Source of the DNA: DASQUK01 sp035697145 | GTDB taxonomy: Bacteria > Actinomycetota > Acidimicrobiia > Acidimicrobiales > VFJN01 | DNA length: 64,000 bases | NCBI GenBank assembly: GCA_035697145.1 | Contig: DASSDL010000149.1 | Coordinates: 4,344-68,343 of the forward strand | Direction: 5' to 3' | In this document: positions 16,594 through 25,403 of the stretch, one piece after another | Layout: each line of letters starts with the position of its first letter | Position numbering within the stretch: position 1 is the first letter of the stretch | Notes under the pieces: generated by a model | Seen by the model: the letters and a program-made list of their open reading frames with translations, nothing else | What the model was told of the DNA's origin: nothing | Database searches by the model: none | Made by a program: the position numbers and the translations under genes

Positions 16594-18720
16594 TCACCCA
16601 TCCGAAACCATGACCAGGTCGATGGCCGTCCCCGGATCGACCTCGGTGTCGATGAGTGGGAAGGTTTCCTGCACCCGACCGTCGCTGGGGCCGATCACCA
16701 TGCCGACGTTCAGGTCCGCGTCCTCCAGCGTCGCGCGAGCGTCCTCGAGGCTCGCGCCCTCGACGTCGGGAACCGTGCCCTGACCGCCGGCGACGACGAC
16801 GACCACGGTCGATCCCTTATCGACCTCCTCGCCCTCGTCGGGGTCGGTGCGGATGACCTCCCCCTCCTCGCGGCCGCCCCTCCGCGTCCGGAAGTCGAGC
16901 TCGACGTCGAGCCCCAGCGCGTCCAGCTCGGCCACCGCGTCCTGGTACTGCTCGCCCTCGAGGTCGGGGATCTTGGGCTCGTCCGGCCCCGACGACACGA
17001 TGAGCGGCACCGACGATCCCCGGGGCGCCTGGTTCGTCACGTCCTCGCCGAGCCCGATCACGATCCCGGCGTCGACCTCGTCGCTGGGTTGCCGTTGGAC
17101 GTCGGCCGCGAGGCCCGCGGTCGCGAGCCGGGCCTCGGCGTCCTCCTGGCTTAGGCCGACGAGATCCTGCGGGACCGGCACCAGTGGTGGGCCCAGCGAG
17201 ACGTGCAACGTCAGTGTCTCGCCCTCGCGGAGCGATGTGCCGGGCTCCGGCACGGTGCGGACGATCTCGCCCTCGTCGGTGTCGTCGTAGTGGTCCCGCC
17301 GGGTGACGATGTCCCAGCCGTCGCCGCCGATCAGGTCGGGCACCTCGTCCAGTTGGGCGCCGACGAGCTCGTCGGGCACGGTGTGGGAAGGCACCTGCGA
17401 GCTGATGTAGACCCACGATCCCACGACCCCGATGGCCACCGCGACCGCGACCACAAGGGCACCGAGCATGAGCCGCCGGGCGCTGCGATCGCCGGCGGAC
17501 AGCGTCGGGGTGCCGCCCGGCGGCGTGTGTGGCGGGCCCGCCGGCGGGGGCGGGAGGCTGGGGCGCGGCGGGAGCACGGTGGTCGAGGTGGCGTCGGCGG
17601 CGGCCAGGTCGGCACCGGTCGTCGCCGCGGACAGGTCCGACGCGCCCCCGAGCGACGTGCCGGGAAGGCTGGCCGGCGGGGTCACTGTGGCACCCACTGG
17701 GACGCCCACCACCCCGCCACCCACGGCCGTCGCCGACGCCACGAGCAGCGCGCTCGCCGCGCCGCCGTCGCCCGATCCGGCGCCATTGCCGGGTGCGTAC
17801 ACCTCGGGACGCACGAGCGTGTTGTCGCGCTGGTCCTCCGCGCCGGCGCCGTTGACGCTCGGCGGGGCCAACGGGAGCGGCGAGGGTCGGGCGAGCTGCT
17901 CGGCGGCGGCGATGAGCCCGGCTCCGAACGCGGCGGCGTCGGGGCGCGCCCCGGCGTCGAGGCCCCCCGCCTGGGTGAGGATGGTGGTGAGTGGACCCAT
18001 CACGTCGGGCACGACCAACGGGTGATCGACGCGGGCCATCAGCGTGGCGATGGTCGTGTCGGCGCTGAACGGCACGGTCCCGGTCACGGCCTCGATGAGG
18101 ACGAGCGCCAGCGAGTAGATGTCGCTGGCCCCGTTGACCGACTCGCCCCGCGCCTGCTCCGGCGAGGCGTAGCGGGCGGTGCCCAGCATGGCGCCGGTCG
18201 GTTCGGTCCAGCCGGCCTCGGCGATGGCTCGGGCCAGGCCGAAGTCGGCGACCCGCAGCCGGGCGTCGTCGCCGAACAAGAGGTTTGCCGGCTTGATGTC
18301 GCGGTGCACGAAGCCCTGCCGGTGGGCGTGATCGAGGGCACGGACCGTCTCCAGGCCCACGACCAGCGCCTGCGCGGTGGTAAGTCGGTGCCCGGCGTCG
18401 AGCATCGAGCGCAGGCTGCCACCGCCCAGGAACTCGGTGACGAGATAGGGCGAGTCCTCGTCGCCGGTCCAGTCGAACACCGCCAGGATGTGCGGGTGGC
18501 TCAGAGCGGCGGCGGCGCGGGCCTCCGCTCGAAAGCGGCGCAGGAACAACCCGTCGTCGGCGAGCGCCGGATGTAGCACCTTGACCGCCACCCGACGCCG
18601 CAGGCGAACGTCGTCTGCCAGGTAGACATGCGCCGACGCTCCGGATCCGACCGCCGAGAGAAGTCTGTAGCGCCCACCCAGCACACGACCGATCTGCTCG
18701 GTCATGCGGGTCATGGCCAC
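16594..18720 (-). CDS. PASTA-domain serine/threonine protein kinase (PknB/PrkC type)
   Basis: 708 residues. A cytoplasmic kinase domain (about 18-270) has VGSGASAHVYLA, the ATP lysine VAVKVL (Lys47), the catalytic loop HRDIKPANLL, DFGLA and a changed APE motif (SPE). A Pro/Ala-rich linker follows, then one membrane helix (about 415-440) and four external PASTA-like repeats, the first being divergent. Such kinases sense cell-wall precursors and control growth. No FHA, PBP or FtsW gene adjoins it, so it is not the standard pknAB cluster. The GTG at 18720 has TACCCT six bases upstream; ATG 18714 is an alternative. Confidence 0.95.
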   Translation of the reverse strand: MAMTRMTEQIGRVLGGRYRLLSAVGSGASAHVYLADDVRLRRRVAVKVLHPALADDGLFLRRFRAEARAAAALSHPHILAVFDWTGDEDSPYLVTEFLGGGSLRSMLDAGHRLTTAQALVVGLETVRALDHAHRQGFVHRDIKPANLLFGDDARLRVADFGLARAIAEAGWTEPTGAMLGTARYASPEQARGESVNGASDIYSLALVLIEAVTGTVPFSADTTIATLMARVDHPLVVPDVMGPLTTILTQAGGLDAGARPDAAAFGAGLIAAAEQLARPSPLPLAPPSVNGAGAEDQRDNTLVRPEVYAPGNGAGSGDGGAASALLVASATAVGGGVVGVPVGATVTPPASLPGTSLGGASDLSAATTGADLAAADATSTTVLPPRPSLPPPPAGPPHTPPGGTPTLSAGDRSARRLMLGALVVAVAVAIGVVGSWVYISSQVPSHTVPDELVGAQLDEVPDLIGGDGWDIVTRRDHYDDTDEGEIVRTVPEPGTSLREGETLTLHVSLGPPLVPVPQDLVGLSQEDAEARLATAGLAADVQRQPSDEVDAGIVIGLGEDVTNQAPRGSSVPLIVSSGPDEPKIPDLEGEQYQDAVAELDALGLDVELDFRTRRGGREEGEVIRTDPDEGEEVDKGSTVVVVVAGGQGTVPDVEGASLEDARATLEDADLNVGMVIGPSDGRVQETFPLIDTEVDPGTAIDLVMVSDG

Positions 18721-18726
18721 ACCGAG

Positions 18727-18732
18727 AGGGTA
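18727..18732 (-). promoter_or_regulatory. -10 element of the PASTA kinase gene
   Basis: TACCCT on the minus strand, six bases before the GTG at 18720. Confidence 0.4.
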
Positions 18733-18804
18733 CTGCGGGGTGGTCTCGGCTGTTAGCGCTGGCTACCGCCGGGCACACCCGCCGTGCGACGATTGGCCAC
18801 CGCA

Positions 18805-19254
18805 ATGGCCAGCACCTCCACCTCGCCCTACAGCACGCGTTTCAAAGTCGTGGCCGTCGTCGTGCTGGCGCTGGCGATCGGTGCGTTCGTGGCCGCCTAC
18901 CTCGCCACCAGCGACGAAGGCGACGACCAGCTGGGGACGTCGGGCAATGCGATCGGCAACGAGATCGTCGAGCAGCGCATCCCGGCGCCCGACAGCCAGG
19001 TGCCGCAGCAGTCGACCGTGGGCATCGACCTGCTGTCCGGGTGGGAGGGCACACTCCAGCTCAACAACGTCGAGATCCCGATGGACCAGCTGACGCTGAC
19101 CCCCGAGCTGGCACGAATCGAGTTCACCCCCGGCGAAGGCAAGGTGGTCGAGGAGCTGCAAGCGGGGCTCAACTGCGTCAACGCCATCGTGTGGCCGATC
19201 GCCGAGGGACGGGACGCCGCCCGCCAGATCCCCTGGTGCTTCCAGGTCGTGTGA
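18805..19254 (+). CDS. Membrane-anchored protein of unknown function
   Basis: About 149 residues: a short basic N-terminus, one hydrophobic helix (FKVVAVVVLALAIGAFVAAYLA in two parts), then a roughly 110-residue external domain with two cysteines near the C-terminus (LNCVNAIVW and PWCFQVV). No family recognised. It is divergent from the PASTA kinase gene and could share its promoter region. A GTG at 18784 is an alternative start. Confidence 0.7.
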   Translation: MASTSTSPYSTRFKVVAVVVLALAIGAFVAAYLATSDEGDDQLGTSGNAIGNEIVEQRIPAPDSQVPQQSTVGIDLLSGWEGTLQLNNVEIPMDQLTLTPELARIEFTPGEGKVVEELQAGLNCVNAIVWPIAEGRDAARQIPWCFQVV

Positions 19255-19279
19255 CCGACGCGTTTTGGCGGTCGGGCGG

Positions 19280-21427
19280 TCAGGCGGGGAGCTCGCCGGT
19301 GTCGAGCAACAGGCGGAACCCGGCCTCGTCGAGGATCGGCACACCCAGCTCCTCGGCCTTGGTGAGCTTCGACGCCCCGGGCTCCTCTCCCACGACCACC
19401 GCGGTCGTCTTCCCGGACACGCTGCCGGGCGACTTGCCGCCCCGGGCCTTGATGGCCGCCTCGGCCTGTTCGCGGGTGAAGCCCTCGAGGGTGCCGGTCA
19501 CGACCACGGTCCGGCCGGCCAGTGTCTTGGTCCGGCCGTCGGCACCCGCGCCGCCCGCCGAGCCGACGAGGTTGAGCCCGGCGGCCCGCAGCCGCTCGAT
19601 CAGCTCGCGGTTGGCGGGGTCGGAGAACCAGGCGTGGACGGACTCGGCGATGACCTGTCCGACGCCCTCGGCCGCCGCCAGCTCCTCCACCGACGAGCTC
19701 ATGATGCGCTCCAGGTCGCCGAACGCGGCCACCAGCGCCTCGGCGCCGGCCGGTCCGAGGTGGCGGATGTTGAGGCCGACGAGCAGGCGCTCCACGGGCC
19801 TGGACCGTGATGCGTCGATCGAGGCCCGCAGGTTGGACGTCGACAGGGCGCCCATGCGCTCCAGCTTCTCGACCCGCTCCCAGTCGAGGTCGTAGAGGTC
19901 GGCGACGCTCTGCACCATGCCCTCGGCGATGAGCTGGGCGATGCGCTTTGTGCCCAGCGCGTCGATGTCGAGGGCGCCGCGGCCGGCGAAGTGCTCGATC
20001 GCTCCCTGGCGCTGGTAGGGGCACTCGGGGTGGATGCAGCGGTGCTCCGCCTCGCCTTCCGTCCGCACGAGGCGGGAGCGGATGGAGCACGGGCATTCCG
20101 TGGGGAAGGTCCATGGCCTCAGCCCATCGGGCCGCTCGGCGACCACGGCCCCGACCACCTCGGGGATGACGTCACCGGCTCTGCGGACGATCACCTTGTC
20201 GCCGGGCCGGACGTCCTTGGCCTTCACTTGGTCCTCGTTGTGGAGGGTGGCCTGGCCCACCGTGACCCCGCCCACGAACACCGGCTCGAGCACGGCGTAG
20301 GGCGTGGCCCGCCCCGTGCGGCCGATGGAGACGAGGATGTCGTTGAGGCGAGTCGTGCGCTCCTCGGGCGGGAACTTGTACGCCAGCGCCCAGCGGGGCG
20401 CCTTGCTGGTGGATCCCAGCAGCTCGCGCCGGGCCAGGTCGTCGACCTTGACCACGACCCCGTCGATCTCGTAGTCGAGGTCGTGGCGGTGCTCCTGCCA
20501 GTGGTGGCCGTACTCGAGCACCTCGTCGGGGCCGTTCACGCGGCGGATCTCGGGGTTGACCGGGAAGCCGAGCCCCGACATCCACTCCAGCGTCTCGTGG
20601 TGGCTGGAAAGCGCCGGGCCCCCGTCCAGCTCGCCGAGCTGATAGGTCCACAGCGACAGCTCCCGGCTGGCCGTCACCTTGGGGTCCTTCTGGCGCAGCG
20701 CCCCAGCGGCGGCGTTGCGGGGATTGACGAAGGGTCGCGCGCCGGCCTCCATCTGGCGCTCGTTGAGCGACCGGAAGGCCGACAGGGCCATGTAGACCTC
20801 GCCCCGTACCTCGAGCACGGCGGGCGCCTGCTTGCCCAGGCGCCGGGGCACCTGATCGAGCGTGCGGACGTTCTCGGTGACGTCCTCGCCCGTGCGCCCG
20901 TCGCCACGGGTGGCGGCCCGCACGTAGCGGCCGCTCTCGTAGCGGATGGAGATGGCGAGCCCATCGATCTTCAGCTCGCAGACGTAGCCGACCTCCTCGC
21001 TCCCCGGCTCGTCCCCGCGGTCGCCGGGCACGCCTCCCGCTCGTGCAGCTTCGCTGCGGGCCGCTCGGGCCCCGGGTCCGCTATTCAGCGGCCCCTCAGG
21101 CGGCGCGCCCGCCAGGCGGCGATGCAGCCGCTCGACCCACGCCCGCAGCTCGGCCTCGTCGAAGGCGTTGTCGAGACTCATCATGGGGACCCCGTGGACC
21201 ACCGGAGCGAACAAGGTGATGAGCGGGGTGCCGCCGACCTGCTGGGTGGGCGAGTCGGGCGTGATCAGTTCGGGGAACTCCTCCTCGAGCGCCCGCAGCT
21301 GGCGCACCAGCTCGTCGTACTCGGCGTCGCTGATGACGGGGTCGTCGAGCTCGTGGTAGCGGCGGTTGTGCTCCCGGATCTCCGTCCGCAGCGCCTCGGC
21401 TCGCTCCTCGATCTCCCGGTCAGCCAT
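19280..21427 (-). CDS. ligA: NAD-dependent DNA ligase with an unusual insertion
   Basis: Seals nicks using NAD+ in replication and repair. 715 residues with domain Ia (YHELDDPVISDAEYDEL), adenylation domain with catalytic Lys153 in CELKIDGLA, OB fold, zinc finger, HhH motifs and a C-terminal BRCT domain. Two oddities. About 35 extra residues (roughly 108-146, Gly/Ala/Pro/Arg-rich) precede the active-site lysine, encoded by a palindrome-rich DNA segment. The first zinc-finger pair is spaced CPC rather than C-x-x-C, although the second pair (RCIHPECPYQ) is normal. The ATG at 21427 has a TACAGT element seven bases upstream. The MetE-like gene follows upstream as in mycobacteria. Confidence 0.97.
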   Translation of the reverse strand: MADREIEERAEALRTEIREHNRRYHELDDPVISDAEYDELVRQLRALEEEFPELITPDSPTQQVGGTPLITLFAPVVHGVPMMSLDNAFDEAELRAWVERLHRRLAGAPPEGPLNSGPGARAARSEAARAGGVPGDRGDEPGSEEVGYVCELKIDGLAISIRYESGRYVRAATRGDGRTGEDVTENVRTLDQVPRRLGKQAPAVLEVRGEVYMALSAFRSLNERQMEAGARPFVNPRNAAAGALRQKDPKVTASRELSLWTYQLGELDGGPALSSHHETLEWMSGLGFPVNPEIRRVNGPDEVLEYGHHWQEHRHDLDYEIDGVVVKVDDLARRELLGSTSKAPRWALAYKFPPEERTTRLNDILVSIGRTGRATPYAVLEPVFVGGVTVGQATLHNEDQVKAKDVRPGDKVIVRRAGDVIPEVVGAVVAERPDGLRPWTFPTECPCSIRSRLVRTEGEAEHRCIHPECPYQRQGAIEHFAGRGALDIDALGTKRIAQLIAEGMVQSVADLYDLDWERVEKLERMGALSTSNLRASIDASRSRPVERLLVGLNIRHLGPAGAEALVAAFGDLERIMSSSVEELAAAEGVGQVIAESVHAWFSDPANRELIERLRAAGLNLVGSAGGAGADGRTKTLAGRTVVVTGTLEGFTREQAEAAIKARGGKSPGSVSGKTTAVVVGEEPGASKLTKAEELGVPILDEAGFRLLLDTGELPA
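21045..21094. repeat. Palindrome-rich insertion inside ligA
   Basis: GCAGC-ttc-GCTGC (21045-21057) is followed directly by GGGCCGCT (21058-21065), whose perfect complement AGCGGCCC is at 21087-21094; CCGCT-attc-AGCGG is nested. It encodes part of the extra residues of LigA and stays in frame. It looks like a small mobile or REP-like element turned into coding sequence. Confidence 0.55.
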
Positions 21428-21434
21428 GGGGCGG

Positions 21435-21440
21435 ACTGTA
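21435..21440 (-). promoter_or_regulatory. -10 element of ligA
   Basis: TACAGT on the minus strand, seven bases before the ATG at 21427. Confidence 0.45.
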
Positions 21441-21477
21441 CCGACGCGCCAGCGGCGCGACTCGGCGGTTCCGCCGA

Positions 21478-22485
21478 TCAGGCGCCGACGTTCAACCCGG
21501 CGGCGAGCGCTTCGGCTTCGATGCGCCTCGCCAGGTGGCCGGCCAGCTCGAGCACCCGGTCGGCCTGGAGCGGATCGAGCCCGGCGAGCCCACATGCCGG
21601 GGTCACCATCCCCTGCTGGAGGAGGAGCAACGGATCACAGCCGCCGTCGATGAGCAGGTCCCACTCGCTCATGAGCCGACGCCAGAGCATGTCGGCGCTC
21701 TCGCCCAGGGGGCGGTCCGTGGGCACTGCTCCCCAGGCGATCCATCCGCCCCGCTCCAGGAAGCCGGCGAATGCCCCGGCGTGATCGCTGGCGCCCGCGT
21801 CGACCGGCAGCGACAGGATCTGCGGGCCGGCCTGGAGGATGGCCTGCCAGTCGGCCCGGCCGCAGCAGTGCAGGCCGGCGATGGCGTGCCCCTCGATCGA
21901 CGCCAGGGCCGACGACACGAGGTCGAGCGTGTCGTCGACCGGCCGCGGGAACCCGGGCTCCAGCGCCGCGGTCAAACCGGGCTCGTCGAGGAACACCACG
22001 GTGGTGGCGCCGGGGGCGGCCCGGCGGGCCGCCGCCACCACCTCCCGAGTGCGCGCCTCCACCGCCTGGGCGGCGACGGCGAAGGCTCGCTCGGGGGACG
22101 CACCCACGGCATGGAGGGCCAGTCCCAGCGTCACAGGTCCGGTCAGCTGGACCTTGAACGGTGCCACCCGACCTGCGGCGGCGTCGAGGAAGACACGGAG
22201 CCCCACGAACGGCTCGGCGTCGAGCGCCGACTCCGTGAGCGGAAGATCGGGGTCGATGACCGACTCGTCGACCAGCAGGGAACCGTCGGGCAGCACCAGC
22301 ACCCCGGCGATGCCCCAGGCCGCCTGCGGGATCATGCCCTCGACCGGTGACCGCCGCGGCAAGGACGGCGCCGCCGGCAGCCGGGGCTGGCGGTCGAGCG
22401 CGAACTCGGCGGCCTCGTGGGGATCGTCGTGCGGGAGGCTGCCGATGCCGGTCGTCAGGCCGATCGGGAGCAGGACCTCCCTCAT
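21478..22485 (-). CDS. MetE C-terminal-like (vitamin B12-independent methionine synthase family) protein
   Basis: 335 residues forming a single TIM-barrel of the MetE/UROD superfamily. It starts TTGIGSLPH, has FLDEPGLTAAL, and has likely zinc ligands in AGLHCCGRADW (His and Cys) and a late Cys in VTPACGLAG. Full MetE is about 750 residues and has an N-terminal folate-binding half, absent here. The protein resembles Rv3015c of M. tuberculosis, which also adjoins ligA. Methyl transfer to a thiol is likely; the actual acceptor is unknown. GAGGAATGGC precedes the ATG. Confidence 0.85.
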   Translation of the reverse strand: MREVLLPIGLTTGIGSLPHDDPHEAAEFALDRQPRLPAAPSLPRRSPVEGMIPQAAWGIAGVLVLPDGSLLVDESVIDPDLPLTESALDAEPFVGLRVFLDAAAGRVAPFKVQLTGPVTLGLALHAVGASPERAFAVAAQAVEARTREVVAAARRAAPGATTVVFLDEPGLTAALEPGFPRPVDDTLDLVSSALASIEGHAIAGLHCCGRADWQAILQAGPQILSLPVDAGASDHAGAFAGFLERGGWIAWGAVPTDRPLGESADMLWRRLMSEWDLLIDGGCDPLLLLQQGMVTPACGLAGLDPLQADRVLELAGHLARRIEAEALAAGLNVGA

Positions 22486-22608
22486 GCCATTCCTCGCTGA
22501 TCATTCCTCCGGCGCGGTGGCACGCTCTCGGTCACCTCATCCCCCACTCGGCTACACCCGCCGCCTGGAATAGCCAGCCGACGCCACCATCGGCAAATCT
22601 CCCGGCCC

Positions 22609-23475
22609 GTGGGATCCCTCGGCGCCTGGCCGGCGCGTGTCACCTGGCTCGTCCTTCCCGTGGTTCTTGGCCCGGCCGTCGGCGATGCCCTGGACGACGC
22701 CAGCCGGCCCGTCCAGTTGGTGGCCAGCATCGGCCTGTGGGTCGGCTGGGCCGTGGTGTTGGTGGCGACGCTGGTGCCGACGACCGTGAGCCTGACCGCG
22801 CTCCGCGTGGCGGCACCGGCAGCGGTCGCGGCCGCCCTCGCCGCCACCGTGGCGGACGGGCCGTCGGCGGCCGCGGTGGTGGGGCTGGTCGGCGCGCTCG
22901 TCGCCGCCATCGCGGCGTTCTGGCCGGGCACTGGTGAGACGTTCGTGGCGGGCTCGTCCTACGGTGACGAGCGGCGGATGCCGCTGCGGGTTCCCGGCCC
23001 CCTGCTCGCCGGACCGCTGGCGCTGATGTGGGCCGTGGCGGCCGCCGGAATGGCGACCGGTCCGCTGCTGCTGGCCGCCCGGCAGTGGGTCGCGGGCGCA
23101 GTGGCTCTGGCGGTCGGACTCCCGGCCGCGGTGGTCGTCGTCCGGTCGCTGCACACGCTGGCGCGGCGATGGTTGGTGTTCGTCCCCAACGGTGTGGTGG
23201 TGCACGACCCCCTGGCGCTGGTGGAGCCGGTCCTGCTGCGGCGGGCCCACGTGCGATCGTTCGGCCCGGCGCCCGCCGACACCGCGGCGCTGGACCTGAC
23301 CGGGGGGGCGCTCGGCCTGGCGTTGGAGGTCAGACTGGTGCCGCCCGTGTCGCTGGTGCTGGTGGCCGGAGGACGCCCGGGCGTGAACGAGGCCAGGACC
23401 GCCGGAGCGCTGCTGGTCTCGCCCACCCGCCCCGGTGCCGTGCTGGCCGAGGCCCGCCGCCGGCGCCTGGCGTGA
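22609..23475 (+). CDS. Polytopic membrane protein of unknown function
   Basis: 288 residues with six or so hydrophobic segments in the first 190, followed by a soluble C-terminal domain of about 100 residues (RRWLVFVPNGVVVHDPLALVEPVLLRR onward, given here only as a landmark near residue 187). No family named with confidence. It is divergent from the MetE-like gene with a 123-bp gap. The GTG at 22609 is the first start after that gap. Confidence 0.75.
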   Translation: MGSLGAWPARVTWLVLPVVLGPAVGDALDDASRPVQLVASIGLWVGWAVVLVATLVPTTVSLTALRVAAPAAVAAALAATVADGPSAAAVVGLVGALVAAIAAFWPGTGETFVAGSSYGDERRMPLRVPGPLLAGPLALMWAVAAAGMATGPLLLAARQWVAGAVALAVGLPAAVVVVRSLHTLARRWLVFVPNGVVVHDPLALVEPVLLRRAHVRSFGPAPADTAALDLTGGALGLALEVRLVPPVSLVLVAGGRPGVNEARTAGALLVSPTRPGAVLAEARRRRLA

Positions 23476-23531
23476 CGACCGTCCGGCGCTGTGGCGGCGA
23501 GGACCTAGCGCGCGCCCCTGGACCGGACGCC

Positions 23532-23546
23532 CGCGAGTAGCTCGCG
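23532..23546. terminator. Hairpin between convergent genes
   Basis: CGCGAG-tag-CTCGCG, a perfect 6-bp stem; a second inverted repeat ACCGGC-tcgac-GCCGGT lies just before the transporter stop. Both fall in the 106-bp convergent gap 23476-23581. Confidence 0.45.
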
Positions 23547-23581
23547 ACCTTCGGGCGCGTCGGTCACCGGCTCGACGCCGG

Positions 23582-25279
23582 TCACCGCGGCTCCGGATCG
23601 GGGGTGGGCGGCGGGACCGACGGTGCACCGGTAACCCGGCCGGTCGACTCCCAATCGGATGTAGCGGCAGGGACGGTGGCGACAGCGGGCCGATGGCCGT
23701 CACCGGCCGAGCTACCGGCCGAGTCACCGGCCATGGCCACGTCCTCGTGGTCGCGGGCGCGGGCGGGGAGGAACAGCGCCACGATGACCGCCCCGAGGGC
23801 CAGGGCGGCTGCCCCGATGATGAAGGCCGTGCTCATGCCGTCGGCGAAGCCCCGTGAGGCCGCGTCCGCCAGCGCGCGTCCAGGCGGGCCGCCGATCTCG
23901 CTCGCGGCCCGCAGCGCGGCGCCGATCTGGTCGTGGATGGCGGTGGCCTGCTCCGGCGACAACGGGAACCCGCTGATGGCGTCGGTCACGCGAGGTCCGT
24001 AGGTGGAGCTCATGACCGAGCCCAGCACGGCGACGCCCAGGGCACCGCCCACCTGGCGGGTGGTGTCGTTGACCGCGGACCCCACTCCCGCCTTGGCCAG
24101 CGGCAGCGATCCCATGATCGACTCGGTGGCGGGGGGCATCACCAACGCCAGGCCGGCGGCCAGCACCACCAACGCCAACAGCACCTCGGGATAGCTGGCC
24201 CCGGCCGTCAGCCGGCTGGCGATGATGAGCCCGACGGCCCCAACGGACAGCCCGGTCGCCACCACGATCTTCGAGCCGATCCGCTCGACCACCTTGGCGC
24301 TGAGCGGGGAGATGAGGATCATCACGCCGGCCATCGGCAGCAACCGGATGCCCGCCTCGAGCGGCGTGTAGCCCAGGATCGACTGCAGGAACTGCGTCAG
24401 CAGGAACAGCGAGCCGAACATGGCGAAGAACGTGAGCATGATCGCGCCGGACGCGGCGCTGAACCTGGCGTTGCGGAAGAAGCTCACGTCGAGCATCGGG
24501 TAGCGGGTCCGCCGCTCCCACAGGACGAAGGTCCCGAGGAGCACCCCCGCCAGCGCGAAGCCGCCGAGGATCTCGGGATCGGTCCAGCCCCCCGGTCCCT
24601 CGATGATCGCCCACACCAGCACCACCAGCCCGGCGATCGACAGCAGGGCGCCGGGCACGTCGATGGGCGGCGCCGCCGGGTCCCGCGACGTGGGCACGAA
24701 CAGTTGGCCGAGCACCAGCGCCACCACCACGACCGGCACGTTCACGAGGAAGACCGACCCCCACCAGAAGTGCTCGAGCAGCCAACCCCCGGTGACCGGG
24801 CCGATGGCCACGGCGGCGCCGGCCGTCGCCGCCCAGATGGCGATTGCCTGGGCTCGTTCCCTCCGTTCGGTGAACACGTTGGTGATGATCGACAACGTGG
24901 CGGGCATGATCATCGCGCCGCCGACACCCATGAGCGCGCGGGTCGCGATGAGCTGGTTGGCGCTGTTGGCGAACGACGACAGGATCGATGCCGTGCCCAT
25001 GACCAACAGCCCGATGGCGAGGGCCCCCCGCCGGCCGAACCGGTCACCGAGCGAGCCCATGGTCAGGAGCAGGCCCGCGAAGACGAGGATGTAGGCGTCG
25101 ACGATCCACTGCAGCTGGGTGGTGCTGGCGTCGAGGTCGCGCTGCAGCGTCGGGAGGGCGACATTGACGATCGTGTTGTCCATCACGATCAGCAGCAGGC
25201 TCAGGCACATCACTCCGAGGACGAGCCGGCGGCGGGTGGCGGCCTGGCGCTCGTCGGCGGGGCCGGTTCGAGTGAGCAT
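23582..25279 (-). CDS. MFS drug:H+ antiporter, DHA2 (14-helix) family
   Basis: 565 residues with 14 predicted membrane helices. It has MDNTIVNVALPTLQRDL in helix 1, typical of EmrB/QacA relatives, motif A GSLGDRFGRRG, and the antiporter motif region AVAIGPVTGGWLLE. It exports hydrophobic or cationic drugs or metabolites; the substrate cannot be told. The last 60 residues are a hydrophilic Pro/Ser/Thr-rich tail. GGAGG precedes the ATG. It lies downstream of mnmA on the same strand but is separated by a strong hairpin. Confidence 0.93.
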   Translation of the reverse strand: MLTRTGPADERQAATRRRLVLGVMCLSLLLIVMDNTIVNVALPTLQRDLDASTTQLQWIVDAYILVFAGLLLTMGSLGDRFGRRGALAIGLLVMGTASILSSFANSANQLIATRALMGVGGAMIMPATLSIITNVFTERRERAQAIAIWAATAGAAVAIGPVTGGWLLEHFWWGSVFLVNVPVVVVALVLGQLFVPTSRDPAAPPIDVPGALLSIAGLVVLVWAIIEGPGGWTDPEILGGFALAGVLLGTFVLWERRTRYPMLDVSFFRNARFSAASGAIMLTFFAMFGSLFLLTQFLQSILGYTPLEAGIRLLPMAGVMILISPLSAKVVERIGSKIVVATGLSVGAVGLIIASRLTAGASYPEVLLALVVLAAGLALVMPPATESIMGSLPLAKAGVGSAVNDTTRQVGGALGVAVLGSVMSSTYGPRVTDAISGFPLSPEQATAIHDQIGAALRAASEIGGPPGRALADAASRGFADGMSTAFIIGAAALALGAVIVALFLPARARDHEDVAMAGDSAGSSAGDGHRPAVATVPAATSDWESTGRVTGAPSVPPPTPDPEPR

Positions 25280-25370
25280 GGCGCCTCCGGGGGATGTCGA
25301 GACTGGCGGGTCCGCCGAAACCCCAGACTGCGCCTCCCGATTGCGAGACGCAACGGTTTCGGAACGACCC

Positions 25371-25398
25371 AGGTCCCGTGAACTTGGTCACGGGCCCT
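25371..25398 (-). terminator. Hairpin after mnmA
   Basis: CCCGTGA (25375-25381), a six-base loop, TCACGGG (25388-25394), extended past one mismatch by AGG/CCT. It starts six bases past the mnmA stop. No U tract. Confidence 0.6.
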
Positions 25399-25403
25399 GG
25401 CGA

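Noticed and set aside
23933..25381. 482-codon plus-strand frame
   Set aside because: It is antisense to the 14-helix MFS transporter and shows only His/Gln/Arg-rich low complexity.
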